10,352 nt of DNA, taken from positions 1-10,352 of the forward strand of contig CAYXQF010000069.1 in assembly GCA_964466625.1 (NCBI GenBank). Reading direction: 5' to 3'. Position 1 is the stretch's first letter. The number at the start of each line of letters is the position of its first letter. The stretch is from QALR01 sp964466625. Lineage in GTDB: Bacteria; Bacillota; Clostridia; Oscillospirales; CAG-272. Shown piece by piece: positions 1-6,287 of this stretch. A program made the position numbers and the translations under genes. The notes under the pieces were generated by a model. That model was not told where the DNA came from. It did not search any database and saw only the letters and a program-made list of their open reading frames with translations.

Positions 1-762
1 AGAATGGAAAAAGGTCTTTCCTTCCTCGAATTCAACTACATGATCATGCAGTCCTACGACTTCTACTACATGTTCAAGAAATACGGCTGTAACATGGAAT
101 TCGGTGGCGATGACCAGTGGTCCAATATGCTTGGCGGTACAGAACTCATTCGCAAAAAACTCGGTAAAGATGCACATGCGATGACTATTACCCTTCTCAC
201 CGACTCCAACGGTAAGAAAATGGGTAAGACTGCAGGCAACGCTGTTTGGCTCGATCCGAACAAGACTTCTCCCTTTGAATTCTATCAGTACTGGCGCAAC
301 GTTGGCGATGCAGACGTTATGAAGTGCATCAAGATGCTCACATTCCTTCCCCTCGAAGAAATTCAGGAAATGGAAAACTGGGCAGACAACCGCATCAACG
401 AGAAAAAAGAAGTTCTCGCATATGAACTCACCACGCTCGTTCACGGTAAGGAAGAAGCCGACAAAGCAAAAGAAGTTTCCCGCAACCTCTTCAAGGGCGG
501 CGGCAACAGCGCGGATATGCCCACCACCGAAGTGGAAGAATCCGCTCTCACCGACGGTAAGATCGGCATCATGGATATCATGGTCATGGGCAAACTCGCA
601 CCCACCAAGAGCGAAGCAAAACGCCTGATCGTTCAGGGCGGCGTCTTGATCAACGACGCCAAAGTGGAAGATTTCCGCGCACAGATCGAAGCTGACGCAC
701 TCCGCGAAGGCATCGTTATCCGCCGCGGCAAAAAAGTGTTCCATAAGTTTATTTTGAAATAA
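1..762 (+). CDS. tyrS: Tyrosyl-tRNA synthetase, 5'-truncated by window edge
   Basis: This is the C-terminal part of class I tyrosyl-tRNA synthetase, the cytosolic enzyme that activates tyrosine with ATP and charges tRNA-Tyr. About 253 residues are present. Bacterial TyrRS is usually 400-425 residues, so roughly 150 N-terminal residues, including the HIGH motif, lie left of the window. The frame is open at base 1, so the ATG at position 4 is an internal methionine and not the start. Numbering from that Met, the tyrosine-site segment GGDDQW is at about 34-39. The class I signature loop appears as KMGKT at 72-76, corresponding to KFGKT or KMSKS in other TyrRS. The segment AVWLDPNKTSPFEFYQYW follows closely after it. 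The last ~60 residues form an S4-type RNA-binding domain. The gene ends in TAA 14 nt before a hairpin terminator and converges on the next gene. Any leader (for example a T-box, common for Bacillota aminoacyl-tRNA synthetase genes) would be outside the window. The identification is secure. Confidence 0.97.
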   Translation, partial: RMEKGLSFLEFNYMIMQSYDFYYMFKKYGCNMEFGGDDQWSNMLGGTELIRKKLGKDAHAMTITLLTDSNGKKMGKTAGNAVWLDPNKTSPFEFYQYWRNVGDADVMKCIKMLTFLPLEEIQEMENWADNRINEKKEVLAYELTTLVHGKEEADKAKEVSRNLFKGGGNSADMPTTEVEESALTDGKIGIMDIMVMGKLAPTKSEAKRLIVQGGVLINDAKVEDFRAQIEADALREGIVIRRGKKVFHKFILK

Positions 763-776
763 AAAGCGGCAAAAAG

Positions 777-800
777 GCACCGAGGAATAAACCTCGGTGC
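777..800. terminator. Bidirectional intrinsic terminator between convergent genes
   Basis: A perfect 9-bp stem (GCACCGAGG / CCTCGGTGC) encloses a 6-nt loop. On the plus strand a T-rich tract with interruptions follows (TTCTATCTTTTTATT), ending tyrS. On the minus strand the same hairpin is followed by CTTTTT and then another T-run, 29 nt after the stop codon of the beta-helix gene. It therefore probably serves both converging transcripts. Confidence 0.9.
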
Positions 801-828
801 TTCTATCTTTTTATTAAAAATAATAGGC

Positions 829-1923
829 TCAATATTTTTCGACCTTGAAGTTTTCACTGCAAAGTGTGGGAAAAATGAGTTCTCCGCCCGGCTGATGCCA
901 TTTTAGGGAGCCGTGCAGACGTTTTTCAGGATCGTAAACACCATAGACCAGACGGCTGATCTCGGGACGATGTCCGTATCCGGGTTCATAATTCACAGTG
1001 CCGACCGTGAGATTGCATGGACCGGGACGGTGACCGAAAAGCTCGCCACGAGTCGTCGTGATGATGCAACGGTTATGCTGTGCCACAACGTGCGTGATCA
1101 TGGAGATATGCGAGCAATCGTGAAGAACGATGCCCTCTTCGCAGTTATGCACGTACACATAATCCGCGATGACGTGCTCACCGATGACAAGACCGTATTT
1201 GAAGCCCTGCACCGCTACACTGCGGATCACGTTGTGGTCATTCTGGTCACCCGACATCATAAGGCCGACGGTGTGACAGGGATTTTCCTGAAGCTCGACG
1301 CCAAGCACCGCGTCCCCAACGGATTCAAGAAGACAAAATTGGCAATCCATGACGTGAACACGGCTTGCGTTCTGCAGGTTTACGGCAGATTGCGTGGGAT
1401 ACATTTTATCACGGCGCATGGGAACTGCAAACTCAAGATTTGTCAACGTAATCAAAGAGGAGCTGAATTTTCCTCGGCAGGAGGTTCCCTCCGGTGTAGA
1501 AAGAATCGAATATGGCCGCGCGTTCGGATCATGCTCCTCGGGCGCGTCCCAGTCGGAAAAGATCGTAGTGCTTGTGAAAATACGCGGTTCAGGATCTCCG
1601 GGTTGCGGAAGAAAGCGTGTCGTACCGTAAGGGCTGTCCACGGGGCGCACCTGATAGCTATAAAGGAATCGACACGGCATCTCGCCTTCAAGCTGAATAT
1701 TTGCGGTTCCCGCAGGGATAATCAATTGAGAACGAACAGGCTTGCCGCCAATTTCCTCCACAGCAGGAGAAGCGATGCGATAGCCGCGAGGTGTAAACGG
1801 AAAATAGATCTTTCCTCCTCCTCGCTTGACAACGAAATCAATTGCCGCCTGGATCGCCGCGGTATCGTCGGTCATGCCGTCGCCTTTGGCGCCGAAATCA
1901 AAAACGTTAAATCCATAGCTCAT
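829..1923 (-). CDS. Right-handed beta-helix (pectate-lyase-like) protein of unknown substrate
   Basis: This is a 364-residue protein. Its N-terminus (about residues 5-50) has the pattern VFDFGAKGDGMTDDTAAIQ followed by an Ala/Gly-rich helix and a GGGKIYFP strand. That is the entry signature of the pectate lyase superfamily, GH28-related proteins with a right-handed beta-helix (Pfam Pectate_lyase_3 type). Residues ~180-290 read as short repeated V/I-rich strands with Asn, His and Asp turns, consistent with helix coils. I cannot place catalytic residues, so the activity (polysaccharide lyase, hydrolase, epimerase or only binding) is unknown. I see no signal peptide or membrane segment, and about ten Cys are present, which points to the cytoplasm. 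The start is ATG with AAGGAGG 7 nt upstream. The gene stands alone between two terminators and has its own promoter. Tail-fibre or tailspike proteins share this fold, but no phage genes are nearby. The fold call is strong and the function is open. Confidence 0.85.
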   Translation of the reverse strand: MSYGFNVFDFGAKGDGMTDDTAAIQAAIDFVVKRGGGKIYFPFTPRGYRIASPAVEEIGGKPVRSQLIIPAGTANIQLEGEMPCRFLYSYQVRPVDSPYGTTRFLPQPGDPEPRIFTSTTIFSDWDAPEEHDPNARPYSILSTPEGTSCRGKFSSSLITLTNLEFAVPMRRDKMYPTQSAVNLQNASRVHVMDCQFCLLESVGDAVLGVELQENPCHTVGLMMSGDQNDHNVIRSVAVQGFKYGLVIGEHVIADYVYVHNCEEGIVLHDCSHISMITHVVAQHNRCIITTTRGELFGHRPGPCNLTVGTVNYEPGYGHRPEISRLVYGVYDPEKRLHGSLKWHQPGGELIFPTLCSENFKVEKY

Positions 1924-1930
1924 AATTTTT

Positions 1931-1937
1931 CCTCCTT
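1931..1937 (-). promoter_or_regulatory. Strong ribosome binding site of the beta-helix gene
   Basis: On the minus strand AAGGAGG lies 7 nt before the ATG at 1923. It is essentially a full match to the 16S anti-Shine-Dalgarno sequence and fixes the start codon of this gene. Confidence 0.92.
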
Positions 1938-1958
1938 ATGAAGCTTCATTTCCCCCAC

Positions 1959-1987
1959 AGTATAGCATGGTAAATTTTCTTTGTCAA
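1959..1987 (-). promoter_or_regulatory. Near-consensus sigma-A promoter for the beta-helix gene
   Basis: Read on the minus strand, a perfect -35 hexamer TTGACA (1982-1987) is followed by a 17-nt spacer and a -10 hexamer TATACT (1959-1964, five of six consensus bases). The predicted start site near 1952 gives a leader of about 29 nt carrying the ribosome binding site. The element lies just downstream of the terminator at 2004-2036, so this gene is transcribed independently of the upstream cluster. I see no clear operator repeat overlapping it. Confidence 0.85.
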
Positions 1988-2003
1988 CAAAATGGCTCCA
2001 ATT

Positions 2004-2036
2004 AAAAAAGACAGGATCTCAAATCCTGTCTTTTTT
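2004..2036. terminator. Intrinsic terminator at the end of the miaB-to-deacetylase cluster
   Basis: The stem GACAGGAT / ATCCTGTC (8 bp) with a 5-nt loop is flanked by six A residues on the left and seven T residues on the right, so A-T pairing can extend the stem. On the minus strand it lies just after the deacetylase stop codon and is followed by a run of T. It also has the sequence form to stop transcription coming from the other direction, although no plus-strand gene enters it. Confidence 0.92.
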
Positions 2037-2039
2037 TCA

Positions 2040-2978
2040 TTATTGCAAAGGTTTCACGTCATGCTCGGCGTAGAATTTGGAGGTATACGCCTTCTCGCCC
2101 ATGGATTCAAAATCAAAAAGCTCACTGACGGTCACAAATTCATAACCGTCATTTGCCAGCGTTTCAAGAAGCTCTTCCAAAAGGTCGGGCGTGATCTCCT
2201 TGATGTCGTGCATCAGAAGAATACTGCCGTCCTCCACTTGCGAAAGCGCCAGCGCTTTTGCCTCAGCGATCGCCTCTTCGCGTGTGATCTCACCACTCTT
2301 AAACTTGGCATTGGATTCCCAATCGCGCGTATCAGAATCCCAAAGGATCGTATGCATACGAACACCATCGGCATAGAGCTTGTCTGCCGTTGCCGCGTCA
2401 ATATGACCGCCGGGCGGACGAAGAAGCGTGCAGACGTAGCCTCCCGTCAAAGCGGAGATACGCTCATTCACGTCGGTGATCTCTTTAAGGAGCGCATCTT
2501 CGGAAAGCTCAGTAAGTGAACTAGGGTGATTCGCAGAATGATTACCGATCTCATGACCAGCCGCAATCATCTGCTGCAAAATCTCACCCTTGGACTGTGA
2601 AAGCTGATAGCCCACCACGAAAAACGTTGCTTTCGCGTTATATTTCGCCAAAATATCAAGAATTTCGCGCGTATAAACACTGCTGGGGCCATCATCAAAG
2701 GTGAGCGCAATGCGTTTATCTGCCACGGGAAGCATCACATTGGGATATGTCGTCGTTTCCTCCGTCGTGGTTTCGGCAGAGGAAGCGCTCGTGGTATCTT
2801 CTTTATCGAGATCGGAAAAATCAGAATCCTTCGTTGTGGTTTCGGCGGAGCTGGTATCCGTCGTATCATCTAAGGAGAAGTCTATAAACGTACAGCCCCA
2901 GATGCCGCCGATCATCAAAGCGGCAAGCAGACAGATGCCAACGATCAAAAAAATCTGTTTTTTACTGGTAAAGTTCAA
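2040..2978 (-). CDS. Membrane-anchored polysaccharide deacetylase (NodB domain, CE4 family)
   Basis: This 312-residue protein has a short basic N-terminus and a hydrophobic segment at about 8-28, which is a signal anchor. A Ser/Thr/Asp/Glu-rich linker follows at ~34-78, then an extracellular NodB domain at ~88-288. The CE4 motifs are complete: TFDDGP (93-98, with Asp95 as likely base and Asp96 as metal ligand), HSANHP (metal ligands His147 and His151), RPPGG (187-191), DSDTRDW (214-220) and LMHD (His257). Family members remove N-acetyl groups from peptidoglycan or related glycans by metal-dependent hydrolysis. The substrate here cannot be told, and the similarity to sporulation-type PdaA/PdaB enzymes is only general. 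IWGC at 26-29 resembles a weak lipobox, so a lipoprotein is a less likely alternative. Translation starts at TTG, 17 nt after the tgt stop, which suggests co-transcription with tgt. A terminator follows directly. Confidence 0.93.
   Translation of the reverse strand: MNFTSKKQIFLIVGICLLAALMIGGIWGCTFIDFSLDDTTDTSSAETTTKDSDFSDLDKEDTTSASSAETTTEETTTYPNVMLPVADKRIALTFDDGPSSVYTREILDILAKYNAKATFFVVGYQLSQSKGEILQQMIAAGHEIGNHSANHPSSLTELSEDALLKEITDVNERISALTGGYVCTLLRPPGGHIDAATADKLYADGVRMHTILWDSDTRDWESNAKFKSGEITREEAIAEAKALALSQVEDGSILLMHDIKEITPDLLEELLETLANDGYEFVTVSELFDFESMGEKAYTSKFYAEHDVKPLQ
2767..2850 (-). repeat. Duplicated segment encoding the SAETTT linker of the deacetylase
   Basis: Two 15-nt copies differing at one base (2767-2781 and 2836-2850 on the plus strand, GTGGTTTCGGCAGAG and GTGGTTTCGGCGGAG) start 69 nt apart. 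Both are followed by a similar TGGTATC segment. They encode SAETTT twice in the acidic Thr/Ser-rich spacer between the membrane anchor and the catalytic domain. This fits a tandem expansion of a flexible wall-spanning linker. Confidence 0.75.
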
Positions 2979-2986
2979 TGAAAAAG

Positions 2987-2994
2987 CCTCTTTT
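2987..2994 (-). promoter_or_regulatory. Ribosome binding site that supports a TTG start for the deacetylase
   Basis: On the minus strand AAAAGAGG ends 8 nt before a TTG codon at 2978. This spacing, the absence of a suitable ATG nearby, and the correct placement of a basic then hydrophobic signal segment all support TTG as the initiator. The site sits in the 17-nt gap after the tgt stop. Confidence 0.8.
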
Positions 2995-2995
2995 C

Positions 2996-4126
2996 TTAAA
3001 TGCGTACTTGAAGAGCGTCTTTATATTGACGGTAAAATTCTTCATATCTGCCTTCGTCGATCGCCTCGCGGATCTTCGTCATCAGATCATTATAGAAATA
3101 AAGATTGTGCAAAACGGCAAGACGCATACCGAGCATCTCGTCTGCTTTGAGGAGATGGCGGATATAGCTTCTGGAATAGAAGCGGCAAGCCGGGCACTGG
3201 CAATCGGGATCAATGGGACGAGGATCGCGCTGATATTTCTGGTTATTGATATTCATGGTACCCTTCCATGTGAAGATGTAACCGTGACGGGCATTACGGG
3301 AAGGCATAACGCAATCGAAAAAATCCACACCGCGATAAACCGCTTCAATGATATTCCAAGGTGTGCCGACACCCATGAGATAACGGGGCTTGTCCTTGGG
3401 CATATGAGGTTCCACCTGCTCGATGATGTGATACATCACTTCCGCTTCTTCACCAACGGCAAGGCCGCCGATCGCATAGCCGGGAAGATCAAATTCGGAG
3501 ATTCGCTTCATGTGGTCGATACGAATATCGTCATATGTGCCGCCCTGGTTGATACCGAAGAGCATCTGATTTTTGTTGATGGTTTCGGGCAAAGAATTGA
3601 GGCGTGCCATTTCATTTTTGCAACGCTCAAGCCAACGGGTAGTACGGGCAACGGAATTTTTTACATAGTCACGCGGCGCGGGATTTTCAATGCATTCATC
3701 AAACGCCATTGCGATGGTGGACGCGATGTTAGACTGGATCTGCATACTTTCTTCCGGACCCATGAAAATGCGCTTACCGTCGATATGAGAAGCGAATTTT
3801 ACGCCTTCTTCTGTAATTTTGCGCAATTGAGAGAGAGAAAATACCTGGAAACCGCCGCTATCGGTGAGCACGGGACGTGTCCAATTAAAAAATTTATGAA
3901 TACCGCCCATATCACGAATAACTTCGTCACCCGGACGAAGGTGGAGATGATAGGTATTGGAGAGTTCGACCTGACAGCCGACCTCATAAAGATCCTGTGT
4001 GGAAATGCCGCCCTTGATCGTCGCACAAGTGCCGACGTTCATAAAAACAGGCGTCTGGATCGTGCCATGAACGGTTTCAAAAGTACCGCGGCGCGCGTTT
4101 CCGTCTTGTTTTAAGAGTGTAAACAT
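2996..4126 (-). CDS. tgt: tRNA-guanine transglycosylase (queuosine pathway)
   Basis: This enzyme of 376 residues is full length for bacterial Tgt. It swaps guanine at position 34 of tRNAs with GUN anticodons (Tyr, His, Asn, Asp) for preQ1, in the cytosol, as the first tRNA-level step to queuosine. Visible motifs are LTDSGGFQ (Asp89, general acid/base), FDEC (142-145, with substrate-binding Asp143 and a Cys as in preQ1-type enzymes), INQGG (192-196), GGLAVGE (220-226), and FDCVMPSRNARHG with the nucleophile Asp271. The zinc site is Cys309, Cys311, Cys314 and His340. The ATG start has AAAGGAA a few bases upstream. The gene lies 52 nt after mutL and 17 nt before the deacetylase. No other queuosine genes (queA, queCDEF, queG or queH) are in the window, so whether the cell makes or imports the precursor cannot be decided. 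The family assignment is secure. Confidence 0.97.
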   Translation of the reverse strand: MFTLLKQDGNARRGTFETVHGTIQTPVFMNVGTCATIKGGISTQDLYEVGCQVELSNTYHLHLRPGDEVIRDMGGIHKFFNWTRPVLTDSGGFQVFSLSQLRKITEEGVKFASHIDGKRIFMGPEESMQIQSNIASTIAMAFDECIENPAPRDYVKNSVARTTRWLERCKNEMARLNSLPETINKNQMLFGINQGGTYDDIRIDHMKRISEFDLPGYAIGGLAVGEEAEVMYHIIEQVEPHMPKDKPRYLMGVGTPWNIIEAVYRGVDFFDCVMPSRNARHGYIFTWKGTMNINNQKYQRDPRPIDPDCQCPACRFYSRSYIRHLLKADEMLGMRLAVLHNLYFYNDLMTKIREAIDEGRYEEFYRQYKDALQVRI

Positions 4127-4178
4127 TTGGTGTTCCTTTCTTTTTTGTTATCTATACTGATCTTACTCGATTTTTTGA

Positions 4179-6254
4179 TTACGTTCTGCCAAAACGTCTG
4201 TCCAGCTCTTCCTTAGAAAGCTCGAATGCCACGGGGCGTCCGTGCGGACAGAATTTAATGCAATCGTAGCGAAGCAGATTGTCACAGATCCAGCGCAGAT
4301 GCGCCTCATCATATACCCTGCCCGCCTTGACAGACATTTTGCACGCGCTTTGGTAAAGTGCTTTTTCAAAAAGTTCATTCTTCTGCTGTTCTACAGAAGC
4401 GCCTGTTTCCAGCGTTCCCGTCAAAAGCGCAAGGAAAAGATTTCTCGCCGCCGAGCGTTCAAAATCCTGTGGGATCCCACGAAGGGAAACCTCCTTTTCA
4501 GAAAGAGAAAACTCAAAACCGACAGCTTCCAGCTCCGTTTTATATTCACGGCAAACCGCCATCTCCTCTGCGGAAAGCGAAAGCGTTTCCTCAATCAAAA
4601 GAAGCTGAACGTTGCGATTTTCCTGCATATTCGCACGAAGACGCTCGAAATTGATGCGTTCATGTGCCGCATGCTTATCAATAAGGATCATTTTTCCCTC
4701 GGTTTCCATGATCACATAGCTTGAGAAAACCTCACCGACGATGCGATACGCAGGAATAGGCTTTTTCTCGCGATCGGGAATTTTTGCGTCCGTGCTTTCG
4801 GGAATAATCGTAGGAGTTTCCTTGGCCGGTCTTTCGTAAATGGCAGAAGCATATTGCTTCTTTTTGGCTTCAAAGGATTCGATATCGGTATCCGCACCGA
4901 GCCTTGCCATGGAGCGCATCGGCATCTCACGCATCTTCGGCACGTCCACAGAGATATCGTCATCATCAAATTTTTTCTCCTCGCGCATACGGAAAAAGGA
5001 CTTCGTCGAAAAAACTTCGCTTTGCGCAGGTTCTTCCCTTTTCGGCGCTTCCCCACGAGGCGCGCTAACGGGAGTTTTGATTACCGTTTTCGGTGGGGGT
5101 GGCGATGTGGACTCGTTTTTTTTGGAAATCTCGCTTTGCGCGCCCTTTTCGCTCGCCACCGCAAACATCGTTTCCAGTTTGGTCTGCACGTATTCGGGTG
5201 TGCCGACGGCAGGCGTTTTTTCAATCATCAAATTTTTTTCGGAAAAAGAGAGCTCGGGACGCTTCGTACCCGAAATAAGCGCACTGCGCACTGCCGCATA
5301 GACTGCGTCAAACACCGCTTTTTCATTCGAAAATTTCACTTCCAGCTTTGCGGGGTGAATGTTCACGTCCACAAGACTCGTTGGCATTTTGAGATTCAAG
5401 ACGCACGACGGGAATTTATCGGAGGGAGAATAGGAGTGAAACGCCGCTTCCAGCGCCGCAGACATCGTCTTGCTTCTCACGCTTCTGGCGTTGATGAAGA
5501 AAAGCTGCATAGTGCGGTTTCCTCTGACGTGGTCGGGTGCGGAAACAAAGCCTTCCACCAAAAGTCCACCGCGCTCACTTGAAACGGGAAGCATTTTTGC
5601 GGAAAATGCGCTGCCATAAACAGAATAAACCGCGTTCTTCAGCTTTCCATCGCCCGTGGTGGTAAATTTCGTTCTGCCATCTGAGATAAAGCGGAAAGCG
5701 ATCTCGGGGTGCGAAACGGCAAGGCGTTCCATCGACTGCGTTACGGCAAGCGCTTCCGAAGGCTCGGATTTCAAAAATTTGAGTCTGGCAGGTGTAGTAG
5801 CAAAAAGCTTCTCGCAGATAACGGTGGTGCCGTTCGGCGCGCCGACAGAAAGCACTTCTTCCGTTTTGCCGTAGGTACCGCGAAGCTCCGTACCCATTTC
5901 GTCCTCGGCACGCTTGGTGAGAATACGAAACGCGGAAACGGCTGTGATCGCCGCGAGCGCTTCCCCGCGGAAGCCAAGCGTGAAGATGGAAGCAAGATCC
6001 GATGCCGTTTTCAGCTTACTCGTCGCATGGCGGCGAATGGCCAGTACCGCGTCTTCCCCGCTCATGCCGGAACCGTTATCCGTCACGCGAATCAGCGAAA
6101 TGCCGCCGCGCGCGATCTCAACTGTGATCTGATCGGCACCTGCATCAATGGAATTTTCCACAAGCTCCTTGACAGCGGAAGCAGGTCTTTCCACCACTTC
6201 GCCTGCCGCAATGAGGTTGGCAACGGAAATATCCAAAACGTTAATGCGTCCCAT
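4179..6254 (-). CDS. mutL: DNA mismatch repair protein MutL, endonuclease type
   Basis: This 691-residue protein couples MutS mismatch recognition to strand incision. The N-terminal GHKL ATPase domain (~1-335) shows KELVENSIDAG (catalytic Glu30, Mg-binding Asn34), DNGSG (59-63), HATSK (76-80) and GFRGEAL (94-100). A Pro/Lys/Glu-rich flexible linker spans ~340-500. The C-terminal dimerisation domain carries the metal-dependent nicking site: DKHAAHERINFE at 526-537 fits D(Q)HA(X)2E(X)4E except Lys for Gln. It also has ACK (637-639), CPHGRP (669-674) and a final FGR. This is the layout of endonuclease MutL of organisms without MutH-directed repair. QLLLIE at 550-555 aligns with the beta-clamp-binding stretch QEMIVP of B. 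subtilis MutL. The ATG start has AGAAAGGAG 6 nt upstream. It lies 33 nt after mutS and is presumably co-transcribed with it. Confidence 0.97.
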   Translation of the reverse strand: MGRINVLDISVANLIAAGEVVERPASAVKELVENSIDAGADQITVEIARGGISLIRVTDNGSGMSGEDAVLAIRRHATSKLKTASDLASIFTLGFRGEALAAITAVSAFRILTKRAEDEMGTELRGTYGKTEEVLSVGAPNGTTVICEKLFATTPARLKFLKSEPSEALAVTQSMERLAVSHPEIAFRFISDGRTKFTTTGDGKLKNAVYSVYGSAFSAKMLPVSSERGGLLVEGFVSAPDHVRGNRTMQLFFINARSVRSKTMSAALEAAFHSYSPSDKFPSCVLNLKMPTSLVDVNIHPAKLEVKFSNEKAVFDAVYAAVRSALISGTKRPELSFSEKNLMIEKTPAVGTPEYVQTKLETMFAVASEKGAQSEISKKNESTSPPPPKTVIKTPVSAPRGEAPKREEPAQSEVFSTKSFFRMREEKKFDDDDISVDVPKMREMPMRSMARLGADTDIESFEAKKKQYASAIYERPAKETPTIIPESTDAKIPDREKKPIPAYRIVGEVFSSYVIMETEGKMILIDKHAAHERINFERLRANMQENRNVQLLLIEETLSLSAEEMAVCREYKTELEAVGFEFSLSEKEVSLRGIPQDFERSAARNLFLALLTGTLETGASVEQQKNELFEKALYQSACKMSVKAGRVYDEAHLRWICDNLLRYDCIKFCPHGRPVAFELSKEELDRRFGRT

Positions 6255-6287
6255 GCTTTTCTCCTTTCTCTTTTTTTATATCTATTT

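Noticed and set aside
829..1923. Idea that the beta-helix gene is a phage tailspike or prophage remnant
   Set aside because: No integrase, tail, capsid or attachment-site repeats are seen within the window, and both flanks are housekeeping genes. The shared fold alone is not enough.
913..1941. Open frame of 342 codons on the plus strand opposite the beta-helix gene
   Set aside because: Its product is Arg/His-rich with no recognisable domain, it lies antisense to a gene with clear family signature, promoter and ribosome binding site, and it runs through that gene's own start region. It is a shadow frame.
2004..2036. The inverted repeat as a regulatory operator of the neighbouring promoter
   Set aside because: The flanking A and T runs and its place just after a stop codon fit an intrinsic terminator, and it lies outside the -35 to +1 region of the promoter at 1959-1987.
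2978..4114. Open frame of 378 codons on the plus strand opposite tgt
   Set aside because: It mirrors the whole length of a gene with all Tgt catalytic and zinc residues. No family features are visible in the antisense product, and long antisense frames arise readily from codon bias.
4127..4178. TATAGA-like -10 in the mutL-tgt gap as a promoter for tgt
   Set aside because: The only -35-like sequence (TTGGCA) lies about 30 nt away, too far for a sigma-A promoter. No terminator separates mutL from tgt.
4854..5582. Open frames of 242 and 153 codons on the plus strand opposite the mutL linker
   Set aside because: The Phe/Arg-rich or Ser-rich composition is that of the complement of a Lys/Glu/Pro-rich linker. 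There is no ribosome binding site or domain evidence.
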